Notes under the pieces: generated by a model | Told to the model about the DNA's origin: nothing | The model's input: only the letters and a program-made list of their open reading frames with translations | Databases searched by the model: none | Shown: piece after piece, positions 17,393 to 25,445 of the stretch | Layout: each line of letters opens with the position of its first letter | How positions within the stretch are numbered: the stretch's first letter is position 1 | NCBI GenBank assembly: GCA_025153755.1 | Contig: JAOALD010000003.1 | Location: forward strand, 62,001-126,000 | Source of the DNA: SAR92 clade bacterium H921 | GTDB lineage: Bacteria; Pseudomonadota; Gammaproteobacteria; Pseudomonadales; Porticoccaceae | Length of the DNA: 64,000 nt | Direction of reading: 5' to 3' | Made by a program: the position numbers and the translations under genes

Positions 17393-18877
17393 CTAAGAAA
17401 ACAGTCCATGGACAAACCAACGCTGGCTGCTGGTCTCTCGAAATAGCCAATAGCGTGCGCCTTTACTATCGGAAGCAATATAGTAATCGCGCTGTTGTTC
17501 GGACTGCCACCAGTTTCCACATAAACGCTCGGGCCCGCTGATAATAGAAAGTGGTTGTCGCCAGTACAGTTGTTGGTTGCGCATTTGCACAGGTGCTGGG
17601 GCTGACAATAACCATAGAGGCTGAGATGTTTTTACTTGTTCACCAGGGACTGTACTGCTGTGTTTACCTGGAGCAACCAGAGTGCTGGCCTGCTCTGGTA
17701 GATAGTCTTGGTTGAGTATAGGTTGCGATAGGGCATTTATGCCAAGCCTTGCATTAAGGCTATCGATCAGTTCGTGAGACTGCTGTGCATTTTTTTGGTT
17801 ATCGAATAAATCCAGATTAAATGTCCCCATAGGCGCTTCAATAAATTGATCAGCAGACAAAATAACTTTCTCAATACTGCGAGGCAGTTCTAATCGCTCT
17901 AGCTGTAATCGACTCAGCATTAATAGAGTTGACCAGTTATTTTGGCTGCTGGAGAGTTGTATCTGCATTGTTTGAGAACCTCCTATTAAAGGCTCAAAAC
18001 ACCATTCAACTTCACGACAATGACATTGCCGTGCCATTAGATACTGGCATAGGCGCTGTAGAAGCATTTTCATTGGGAACAGCAAACTCTCTTTATTAAA
18101 AATACCCTGAGGGTTTTGAATTAGATCATGAAAGGTATTGGCGGGATGAAAGTATGGGGCAATAAAAGGTTTTTCATTGTTTAATTGTGCGATGGTAAGC
18201 ATTAACTCAGAATCAAAACGACGACTTAAAGCACTGCGAGGTAGGGCTAGTAAATCACCTAATGTGTTTAAGCCAAGCTGCTTAAAACTTTGCTGTTGTT
18301 TACGATTGCTCTTTAAGAACCTTATTTCAGTATTGAGCAGACGGTGCCGTATCTCTGCTTGATTAGGTAGTTGGGTTTCAAATTCAGATTTGCAGAGTAG
18401 CTTTGCAGCGGTTGGATTTTGGCCTATGCCATTCACTACAGTAACAGATTGAGAGCAAAGTCTATTTGCAAGTTCTTGAAGTAGCTGATCGTAACCTTTA
18501 AATAACTGTTGGCAACCGGAGATTTCTAGCCATACATTCGTATCATTGAGAATAACTACTGGACTAAAGCTATAGGCGACTAACGCCAGCTGTTGCAACA
18601 ATTGCTGCTCCTGATCAATTTGTCTGGGTAATACCTCTAGCTCTGGACACAGAGCTAGAGCCGTAGATATAGAAAGGTTGGCTTCTACTCCCCAAGCTTC
18701 TGCCTGAGCATTGCAGCAGAGTACTCGCTGAATATTTTTCTGCAAACTCATTATAGCTATGGGTTTTTGTGCCTGTTCTACTTGTATTTTGGGCAACAAT
18801 GTTTCCAGCGGTAGCAGAGGAAAATGCAGGTACAACCAAATATCCGACCGAGCACTTTTTTTGTCGAGTTTTAACAT
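17393..18877 (-). CDS. imuB: ImuB, inactive Y-family polymerase subunit of the SOS mutasome
   Basis: 494 residues of the ImuB/DinP-like family. The N-terminus reads IWLYLHFPLLPLETLL where active Y-family polymerases have the catalytic Asp motif, so the catalytic acid is absent, as is typical of ImuB. A helix-hairpin-helix region follows (KQLGLNTLGDLLALPRSALSRR). The C-terminal part contains QPLWLLSAPAPV, the region of the beta-clamp and DnaE2 contact motifs in known ImuB proteins. ImuB is the hub linking ImuA, the sliding clamp and DnaE2. The ATG follows the imuA stop with no gap, so the two are co-translated under the LexA box at 19616. Confidence 0.94.
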   Translation of the reverse strand: MLKLDKKSARSDIWLYLHFPLLPLETLLPKIQVEQAQKPIAIMSLQKNIQRVLCCNAQAEAWGVEANLSISTALALCPELEVLPRQIDQEQQLLQQLALVAYSFSPVVILNDTNVWLEISGCQQLFKGYDQLLQELANRLCSQSVTVVNGIGQNPTAAKLLCKSEFETQLPNQAEIRHRLLNTEIRFLKSNRKQQQSFKQLGLNTLGDLLALPRSALSRRFDSELMLTIAQLNNEKPFIAPYFHPANTFHDLIQNPQGIFNKESLLFPMKMLLQRLCQYLMARQCHCREVEWCFEPLIGGSQTMQIQLSSSQNNWSTLLMLSRLQLERLELPRSIEKVILSADQFIEAPMGTFNLDLFDNQKNAQQSHELIDSLNARLGINALSQPILNQDYLPEQASTLVAPGKHSSTVPGEQVKTSQPLWLLSAPAPVQMRNQQLYWRQPLSIISGPERLCGNWWQSEQQRDYYIASDSKGARYWLFRETSSQRWFVHGLFS

Positions 18878-19573
18878 CTAGTTATTAAGTTGTTGTATTG
18901 GATAGGTCCTATGTCGGTCGGCTGGCAATAGGGCGAGATCGGTTCTCTGGGTATTGGTTTCTCCCAATGACAGCTCCAGACGTGCACCACCGGCTACGCC
19001 ACGTTGTTTGCGCACAGTTAGTAACAGCTGATTAACCTTCAGGCTCCTCAGCTCCAAACGCATTGTTGCTGGTGAGGGGGCTGACAATGCGCTGGGAGTA
19101 CTAAATAAAAATGCAGCATTACCGCTGTCTGCCGCCGCTAGTTGAAGTTTGCGCAGGTCGGCGTAACGGGATGATGGCTGTTTGGTCCAGGCGAGTAATA
19201 GGGCGCCACTGCGAATAGACTGCTCTGCTGCCCACAGCCATTCAATATAGTTTTTGCTGCGTACCACTAGCAGCTTATCCAGAGCGATATTCGCCGAGGC
19301 TAGGCGTGGTGCATAGGGTTGATACGGTGGGTCGAGCCAAACGCAGAGTTGGTTATTATCCGCATAATATTTGAGGGTCGGCAGCAATAAGCTCAGCTCG
19401 CCGATACCGAATTGTTGCGGCATGAGTTCGGTGAGGGCAGAGATAGGCCAGCCACCGTGCAGTAGCAAATCTAAACTATTATGACCCGTAGTGATAGCGC
19501 GACGGGGTAGGCGCTGACTACGGCCGCGCCAAGTGTCTTGGCGGGAGAGTACGGTAGCTATATTGTTGGACAT
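18878..19573 (-). CDS. imuA: ImuA, RecA-like SOS mutagenesis protein
   Basis: 231-residue ImuA/SulA-like protein with a RecA-type core. The P-loop region is degenerate (LMPQQFGIGELSLLLPTL), in line with ImuA proteins that have lost the classical Walker A. Further core strands are QLCVWLDPPYQPYAPRL and GALLLAWTKQ. ImuA acts with ImuB to bring DnaE2 to damaged DNA. It is the first gene of the imuAB pair; a LexA box lies about 43 bp upstream of its ATG. It is divergent from the AraC-type regulator. Confidence 0.92.
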   Translation of the reverse strand: MSNNIATVLSRQDTWRGRSQRLPRRAITTGHNSLDLLLHGGWPISALTELMPQQFGIGELSLLLPTLKYYADNNQLCVWLDPPYQPYAPRLASANIALDKLLVVRSKNYIEWLWAAEQSIRSGALLLAWTKQPSSRYADLRKLQLAAADSGNAAFLFSTPSALSAPSPATMRLELRSLKVNQLLLTVRKQRGVAGGARLELSLGETNTQRTDLALLPADRHRTYPIQQLNN

Positions 19574-19615
19574 TAAATTGAGGCTGCGTTGTGAGTAAGA
19601 CCCATTTCTTAACTA

Positions 19616-19631
19616 CTGTTAATATATACAG
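19616..19631. promoter_or_regulatory. LexA box (SOS box) of imuAB
   Basis: CTGT-N8-ACAG with spacer TAATATAT, flanked by TA on both sides (19614-19633). It matches the E. coli consensus closely and lies 43 bp upstream of imuA. Because imuA and the AraC-type regulator diverge here, LexA could also affect the latter, though distance argues for imuA. Confidence 0.92.
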
Positions 19632-19748
19632 TATTTAATGCTGTGTCATCTGAAATTGAATACCATGATGTATATTGCAAGCAGCACTGTATGAGTTTCT
19701 TCGCTGGTGTTACAGTGACCAATCATACACAGTCCGAACTCTTTGCCT

Positions 19749-20783
19749 ATGCCAGTAACGTTGGAACCACCGCAGTTTATAGATCCTAATTGGACCGTTT
19801 ATGCGGCACCAATTAGTACATTGTTACAGGTGAGTGAGCGCTTAGGTCTGGATACTGACATGCTTCTTTTGAGCTCAGGCCTTGATGCTTCTGAATTAGC
19901 AATTCCCGATCGCCGTTTTCCGGTGAATAACTATTTCCGCTTATTTCAACTGGTGGCTGATGCATCCGATGATCCAGATGTTGGTTTGACCGTGGGGCGA
20001 GTCACCTTTCTTAAGGGCCTTAACTTACAATTATATCTATCTCGGGTATGTCAGTCTGTTCGCGACTATCTCAACCTTATCCCCAGCGCACTTCGACTAC
20101 GGGGGGATATTGGACAGATAACAGTGCATCGTGAGAGTAATCTGGTCGAACTGCGCTGGGAGCCACTATTAGCTGAAACAGGTCATAAACGTTTTTGTAG
20201 TGACGATATGTTGGCGGCTTCAGCGAGTATTTTGAGCTCTCTGTCTGTGATGCCTGTACCTTTGGTGAAGGTGACCCTTACTTATTCTAAGCCCGAGGAT
20301 GTCACCAAATTAGAGGATGTTTTTGGTTGTGCTCTAGCTTTTGATCAGGCCTATAGTAGTCTATTTTTCGAACGTGAAGCCCTCGGGTTTGCGATGCTAA
20401 AACAGGACTATCTAGAAGGGCCAGACCAAGACAACCCATTTCGAGAGTTCTTTGAGAGCGACAATCCAGCTGACCAACTACTGTCCAATGTAAAGCAATC
20501 TATATTGCAGTATCTGCCTGAGGGTGAGGTCACTATCGATAAGCTGGCGAGTAAACTCAATATCTCTCGGCGCACATTGCAGCGCCGACTCTCAGACCGA
20601 GATACAAGCTTCTTAAATATTTTGCAGGAGGTGCGCTCTGAAGTTGCCCTGCGCTATTTGTCTGATAATCGTCTGGGTATTACTGAGATCGCCTTTTTGC
20701 TTGGCTATGCGGATCAGGGATCTTTTTCTACTGCATTTAAAGTCTGGCATGGGGTTTCTCCGCGCGAGTATCGGCGTAAATAA
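19749..20783 (+). CDS. AraC-family regulator with arabinose-binding-like N-terminal domain
   Basis: 344 residues. The N-terminal 200 residues match the large 'Arabinose_bd' sensor domain found in OruR-type AraC regulators. The C-terminal end is a double helix-turn-helix: TIDKLASKLNISRRTLQRRL, then ITEIAFLLGYADQGSFSTAF followed by GVSPREYRR. The first ATG is at 19749; a TTG two codons earlier is also possible and neither has a good ribosome site. It lies upstream of two acyl-CoA dehydrogenases on the same strand (about 120 bp gap) and probably controls them in response to a lipid-like or carboxylic ligand; this is inferred from position. Confidence 0.88.
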   Translation: MPVTLEPPQFIDPNWTVYAAPISTLLQVSERLGLDTDMLLLSSGLDASELAIPDRRFPVNNYFRLFQLVADASDDPDVGLTVGRVTFLKGLNLQLYLSRVCQSVRDYLNLIPSALRLRGDIGQITVHRESNLVELRWEPLLAETGHKRFCSDDMLAASASILSSLSVMPVPLVKVTLTYSKPEDVTKLEDVFGCALAFDQAYSSLFFEREALGFAMLKQDYLEGPDQDNPFREFFESDNPADQLLSNVKQSILQYLPEGEVTIDKLASKLNISRRTLQRRLSDRDTSFLNILQEVRSEVALRYLSDNRLGITEIAFLLGYADQGSFSTAFKVWHGVSPREYRRK

Positions 20784-20904
20784 ACACTTTTAAATTGGCA
20801 TTGTTTCCCAATAAATTGGCGCTTATTAAGTTGCTAGCGTCATTGACTCAATCTACTATCTAACTAATTGTAGCTTCCGAATATTTACAGGTGTAGGTGA
20901 TCAG

Positions 20905-22077
20905 ATGTCTCTTGATTTTGATAGTGCCCGATTAGCCAATAGTTGGTTGACCCCTGAGCATGATGAATGGCGTGCCCAGCTAAGACGATTTATTGATCGC
21001 GAGATTATCCCCTATGCGGAAGACTGGGATGAGAATGGTGCACTTCCTGATGAATTATGGCCCAAGGCGGCTGAGGTTGGTCTACTCGGACTGGGCTTCC
21101 CCGAGGAGTTTGGCGGTGTTACTGAGGGCATAGATGTCTGGCACAGCATCATAGTTAATGAAGAGATGGCGCGAGTCGCAGTGGGCGGTGTTACTGCCTC
21201 ATTGATGGTACACGGGATTGGTTTACCGCCAGTGGTTAACTTTGGCAGCGCTGAGATCAAACAGATGGTAGCACCACCTGTACTGGCTGGTAGTAAACGT
21301 ATTTCACTGGCCATCACTGAGCCTGGTGGTGGTTCTGATGTGGCCCAGTTACAGACCAGCGCACGTCTGGAGGGGGATCACTATGTGGTCAATGGTTCTA
21401 AAACCTATATTACTGGAGGCATGAAGGCCAATTGGTTTACCACGGCTGTGCGCACAGGTGGGGAGGGATCTAGCGGTGTATCTACGCTGTTGATTCCGGC
21501 CGATACTGAGGGTGTTTCACGCACAGCACTGGATAAAAAGCAGGGCTGGTGGTGCTCTGATACTGCAACGATTTATTTTGATAATGTGCGTGTGCCGGTG
21601 GGGAATCTACTGGGTCAAGAGAACAAGGGCTTTGCGGTAATTATGAATAATTTTAACGCTGAGCGACTGGCTATGTCAGCGGCCATGGAGGCCTTTGCCC
21701 GTGTCTGCTTAGAGGATTCAGTAGCCTGGGCTCGGGAGCGCAAAACCTTCGGGCTACGTCTGGCTGATCACCAGGTAATTCGTCACAAGATTGCTGAAAT
21801 GAAACAGCGTATTAATGCTACTCAGGCTTACTTACAGCTGGTGTGCCAGCAGTGCCAAACTGGTCGTGAAAATGCCGGTGATATCGCCTTGTTAAAGGTG
21901 CAATGCAGCCAGACTATGGAGTACTGCGCCCGAGAGGGAATGCAGATCTTGGGTGGTATCGGCTACATGCGTGGTAGCCGAATTGAGCGAATCTACCGCG
22001 AGGTGCGTGTTAACGCGATTGGCGGTGGTTCTGAAGAAATTATGCGAGATCTAGCAGCTCGCCAGTATGGACTATAA
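20905..22077 (+). CDS. Acyl-CoA dehydrogenase
   Basis: 390 residues with complete family domains. The FAD signature is LAITEPGGGSDVAQLQTS, followed by YVVNGSKTYITGGMKANW. Helix G carries FNAERLAMSAAMEAFAR with the Glu expected of isovaleryl-CoA/long-chain-type enzymes, and the C-terminal region reads GIGYMRGSRIERIYREVR then GGGSEEIMRDLAARQ, without the YEGT glutamate. It is the first of two tandem dehydrogenases (3 nt apart at 22077/22080), downstream of the AraC-type regulator. A ribosome site AGGTGAT lies before the ATG. Probable role in oxidation of branched or terpenoid acyl-CoA, given the atu-like genes 3 kb away. Confidence 0.88.
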   Translation: MSLDFDSARLANSWLTPEHDEWRAQLRRFIDREIIPYAEDWDENGALPDELWPKAAEVGLLGLGFPEEFGGVTEGIDVWHSIIVNEEMARVAVGGVTASLMVHGIGLPPVVNFGSAEIKQMVAPPVLAGSKRISLAITEPGGGSDVAQLQTSARLEGDHYVVNGSKTYITGGMKANWFTTAVRTGGEGSSGVSTLLIPADTEGVSRTALDKKQGWWCSDTATIYFDNVRVPVGNLLGQENKGFAVIMNNFNAERLAMSAAMEAFARVCLEDSVAWARERKTFGLRLADHQVIRHKIAEMKQRINATQAYLQLVCQQCQTGRENAGDIALLKVQCSQTMEYCAREGMQILGGIGYMRGSRIERIYREVRVNAIGGGSEEIMRDLAARQYGL

Positions 22078-22079
22078 CT

Positions 22080-23234
22080 ATGATTCTTACGGAACAACAC
22101 GAAGCGATTCGTAAAACGATCGCACAGTTTATCGATAGAGAGATCAACCCAAATGCAGATCAATGGGAGGAAGAAGGAATCTTTCCAGCCCATGACATTT
22201 TTAAAAAAATGGGTAGTCTGGGTTTGCTGGGTATTGCCAAGCCAGAAGAATTTGGCGGCATGGGTTTGGACTATAGCTACCAGGTGGTTTTCTCTGAGGA
22301 GCTAGGTCGTATTCGCAGTGGTGGTGTCAGTATGGCCATAGGTGTTCAAACCGATATGGCGACTCCTGCCCTAGCCAATCACGGTAGTGATGAGTTGCGC
22401 CGTGAATTTTTAATGCCCGCTATTGCAGGCGATATGGTCTGTTCTATCGCTGTATCAGAACCCCACGCGGGTTCTGATGTGTCGGCGATAAAGACCACAG
22501 CGGTTAAAGATGGTGATGACTATGTTATCAACGGCTCGAAGATGTGGATTACTAATTCCACTCAGGCAGATTTTATATGCCTGCTAGCTAATACTAGTGA
22601 CCATGGCCCGCACAACAATAAGTCTTTAATTGTAGTGCCGATGAACACGCCGGGTATTTCTCTCTCTGAAAAACTCAATAAACTGGGTATGCGTTCGTCT
22701 GATACGGCGCAGATTTTCTTTGATGATGTGCGGGTGCCCCAGCGTTATTTGATTGGTCAGGAGGGGGCGGGATTTCGCTATCAGATGGAGCAGTTTCAAG
22801 AGGAGCGCATCTATGCAGCGGCGGGCAATATTAAAATGCTCGAATTTGTCATCAATGACACCATTGAATACACAAAACAGCGCAAAGCATTTGGTAAGTC
22901 GATTCTCGATAATCAGGTAGTCCATTTCCGTTTGGCAGAGTTGCAGACGGATATTGAATGTTTGCGCGCGCTGACCTATGACGCGGTTGAGGGCTATATT
23001 AATGGTGAGGACGTTACATTGAAGGCGTCGATGGCAAAGTTAAAAACTGGGCGACTCTCTCGGGAGGTGACTGATGCCTGCCTACAGTATTGGGGTGGCA
23101 TGGGATACATGTGGGATAACCCTGTGTCTCGGGCTTATCGAGATAGTCGGTTGACATCGATTGGTGGTGGTGCTGATGAAGTTATGTTAGGGATTATCTG
23201 CAAGCAAATGGGAATTATGCCAGCGCGTAAATAA
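22080..23234 (+). CDS. Acyl-CoA dehydrogenase
   Basis: 384 residues, full-length acyl-CoA dehydrogenase. Motifs: SIAVSEPHAGSDVSAIKT, YVINGSKMWITNSTQADF, helix G FQEERIYAAAGNIKML with the likely catalytic Glu, QRKAFGKSILDNQ, and the C-terminal GGGADEVMLGIICKQMG. The start codon follows the stop of the preceding dehydrogenase after two bases. Each of the two tandem proteins has its own Glu and its own FAD signature, so they look like two complete homotetrameric enzymes rather than a catalytic/non-catalytic pair. Similar to citronellyl-CoA and isovaleryl-CoA dehydrogenases in general layout; substrate not assignable. Confidence 0.88.
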   Translation: MILTEQHEAIRKTIAQFIDREINPNADQWEEEGIFPAHDIFKKMGSLGLLGIAKPEEFGGMGLDYSYQVVFSEELGRIRSGGVSMAIGVQTDMATPALANHGSDELRREFLMPAIAGDMVCSIAVSEPHAGSDVSAIKTTAVKDGDDYVINGSKMWITNSTQADFICLLANTSDHGPHNNKSLIVVPMNTPGISLSEKLNKLGMRSSDTAQIFFDDVRVPQRYLIGQEGAGFRYQMEQFQEERIYAAAGNIKMLEFVINDTIEYTKQRKAFGKSILDNQVVHFRLAELQTDIECLRALTYDAVEGYINGEDVTLKASMAKLKTGRLSREVTDACLQYWGGMGYMWDNPVSRAYRDSRLTSIGGGADEVMLGIICKQMGIMPARK

Positions 23235-23312
23235 GGCGTGCTACGAAACCCTAATAATTGGAGGGATTACCGCCATCAAGATTAGCGTAGGGTGCCACAG
23301 CCTCGAGATAAA

Positions 23313-23345
23313 AAAATACCCCATTGCAAAACAATAGGGTATTTT
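23313..23345. terminator. Bidirectional rho-independent terminator
   Basis: AAAATACCCCATTG (23313-23326) and CAATAGGGTATTTT (23332-23345) pair at 13 of 14 positions around CAAAA. The A-run on the left and T-run on the right make it work in both directions. It separates the converging acyl-CoA dehydrogenase gene and the SCP2-domain gene. Confidence 0.88.
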
Positions 23346-23367
23346 AATTGGAAGGTAGCCATAAGGT

Positions 23368-23667
23368 TTAGGACAAAATAGGTCCCAGTTTCATCGCAAC
23401 ACCCATATCGCCTTCAATCTTTAACTTACCACTCATAAACGCCATGGTGCCGTCGAGTTTGCCCTCGGCCATTTCCATAAAGTTTTCGATACTAATAATC
23501 ATAGTGCAAGCTGCGTCAGCCTCATCGTTGCTAACCACATTGGGAACCTGTGTAGCATCTAGTACAAGAATACCATCGCTACCAAAATCAAATTTTAAGA
23601 TTGAACCCAATCCACAATCTTCACCAATTTTTTCTTTTAAACCTGCTGTAACTAATTCTAATGACAT
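23368..23667 (-). CDS. SCP2 sterol-binding domain protein
   Basis: 99 residues, a single SCP2 domain with no fusion partner. Family marks are the central ILVLDATQVPNVVSNDEADA strand region and the closing GKLKIEGDMGVAMKLGPIL, which forms the hydrophobic tunnel entrance. Free-standing SCP2 proteins bind fatty acyl-CoA, sterols or other hydrophobic ligands in the cytoplasm and often sit with beta-oxidation genes, as here. A strong AGGAGG lies before the ATG, suggesting high expression. It is a one-gene unit ending at the bidirectional terminator. Confidence 0.9.
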   Translation of the reverse strand: MSLELVTAGLKEKIGEDCGLGSILKFDFGSDGILVLDATQVPNVVSNDEADAACTMIISIENFMEMAEGKLDGTMAFMSGKLKIEGDMGVAMKLGPILS

Positions 23668-24024
23668 AGACCTGACCTCCTTTTATTTTTAATCCTGTTT
23701 GACAAAGTTACTGTAAATTATGACATTGACACTGTAAAAATATTATCACTCAAACGCAAGGTAAAATTTACGGCCAAGAGCAAGGGTTTGAAAAATAGCT
23801 TTCTTGTATTCTAGACAACAGCTAAAGTTGTTGTTAACTGTCGATTCTATAATTTTGCTCTTTCAGCGAATTTCCTGAACATAGGCACAGGTTAGTTTTG
23901 CTTGTTGCTCTAGCTGCCAAATAATTGGATTACGGGTAGGGTATGTGAGTTTCTGGGTGGTAAATTAATCAGTAAACCAACATTCAAAATTCCTCTAGAG
24001 ACAATAATAATACAAAGGATCTAT
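23668..24024. promoter_or_regulatory. Divergent intergenic region, SCP2 gene / MFS transporter
   Basis: About 357 bases between divergent genes. On the minus strand TTTACA (23733-23738) and TACAGT (23710-23715) with a 17-bp spacer could be the SCP2 promoter. The octamer ACTGTAAA occurs twice in the same orientation, at 23710-23717 and 23731-23738, 21 bp apart, which is two helical turns. Nothing else recognised. Confidence 0.4.
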
Positions 24025-25326
24025 ATGTATCAGTCCGCTGAACAAAAGCAGGCAACACCCAAGGCAATGGGTATCCTGATATTTTTGCTGTTGCTGAATA
24101 TTCTCAATATGGTTGACCGCACCCTAATTACCAGTTTTGGCACTGCGATTATTAATGATTTAGAGTTGAGTGATTCCCAGTTTGGTATGCTCACTGGCCC
24201 TATATTTGTTTTTTTCTATTCCATTATGGGGCTATTCATGGGTGCCCTTGCTGATCGTGTTCACCGCCCTCGCTTGATTGCAGCTGGCCTCCTATTGTGG
24301 AGTCTGTTGACAGCCGTGTCTGGCCTGGCCAAAAACTTTGCTCAAATTGGTATTGCAAGACTGTTTATTGGCGTTGGTGAGTCTGCCATGGCGCCCTCAG
24401 CGATCTCCATGATTGCTGATATGTTTCCAAAGGCCAAAAGAGGAACGGCGACTGGCATCTATTATCTTGGCGTGCCCCTGGGAGCGGGCGGAGCCTATAT
24501 TGTTGCGGGCATTCTGGGGCCTATGATTGGTTGGCGAAACTGCTTTATTGTTCTGGGTGCTCTGGGAGTAGGGCTGGCGTTACTGCTCTTACTACTCAAA
24601 GATCCACAGCGCGGCGCAATGGAGGACCAAAATGTTGGGTTTGAGAGTGACCAGCAAGATAGTTTGCTAGGAGGAAACTGGAAAAGTATTGTCTCTGATG
24701 TATTTATTGTTGTTAAGTCCACGCCAGCGCTGCTTTGGACTATGGTGGGAGCGGTCTTTCTGCATATACCCCTAGGTGCTGGCCAGTTCGCGATTGTCTG
24801 GCTAGAGCGAGAGAGAGGCTTTGGTATAGGCGAAATAAGTGCGACATACGGGCTGTTCTATATTGTTTTTGGCACCCTAGGCACTTTTCTTGGAGGCATT
24901 CTCAGTGACTGGTATCAGGCCAGATTTCGCGGTGGCAGAGTAAGATTTTTAGCCTACTTGATGCTGTGTATAACTCCGCTATTGATTGGTTTTCGCTTTG
25001 TTTCACCCTCCTCGGCGCTATTCTATGTGGGCATGGCGGCTGGTATGTTCAGTGTTAGCTCCTTCTATGGCCCAGCGTTTTCTACAGTTCAGGATCTAAC
25101 CCCAGTGAGGCTTCGAGGCGTGATGACCGGTTTACTGTTAGTGGCCTGTAATCTTCTTGGGTTGGGCACAGGTGCATTGATGACTGGAGTGCTGAGCGAT
25201 GTGTTTTCGGCTTACTCGCTGTTTGAACCTCTAACCAAGGCTCTGTTGACTGCGGACACTATAGCTGTGGGGGCTCCAATATGCTTTATTGTTGCCTCCA
25301 TCCACCTGCAAAAACACAAGCACTAA
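24025..25326 (+). CDS. MFS transporter, Spinster-like
   Basis: 433 residues with about 12 hydrophobic segments. The first helix reads GILIFLLLLNILNMVDRTLI, the loop 2-3 signature is GALADRVHRPRLI, and a second copy-like motif is GGILSDWYQARFRGG. The start is well placed, with AAAGGAT a few bases upstream. The NMVDR start and the overall layout match the Spinster-like/hexuronate-like MFS members often found in catabolic gene clusters for steroids, terpenes and aromatic acids. It probably imports an organic acid for the neighbouring pathway; direction and substrate are inferred. Confidence 0.82.
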   Translation: MYQSAEQKQATPKAMGILIFLLLLNILNMVDRTLITSFGTAIINDLELSDSQFGMLTGPIFVFFYSIMGLFMGALADRVHRPRLIAAGLLLWSLLTAVSGLAKNFAQIGIARLFIGVGESAMAPSAISMIADMFPKAKRGTATGIYYLGVPLGAGGAYIVAGILGPMIGWRNCFIVLGALGVGLALLLLLLKDPQRGAMEDQNVGFESDQQDSLLGGNWKSIVSDVFIVVKSTPALLWTMVGAVFLHIPLGAGQFAIVWLERERGFGIGEISATYGLFYIVFGTLGTFLGGILSDWYQARFRGGRVRFLAYLMLCITPLLIGFRFVSPSSALFYVGMAAGMFSVSSFYGPAFSTVQDLTPVRLRGVMTGLLLVACNLLGLGTGALMTGVLSDVFSAYSLFEPLTKALLTADTIAVGAPICFIVASIHLQKHKH

Positions 25327-25445
25327 GTGCGAAGTAAAAGAGATTGGCATGGTGTCATATATTGCTGGCATAGAATCCCAAGAGCCATAACCAGTTAGTA
25401 GGTAGTATTAACGCTATTAATTGCGGTTCAAGGAGAAATGAGCAA

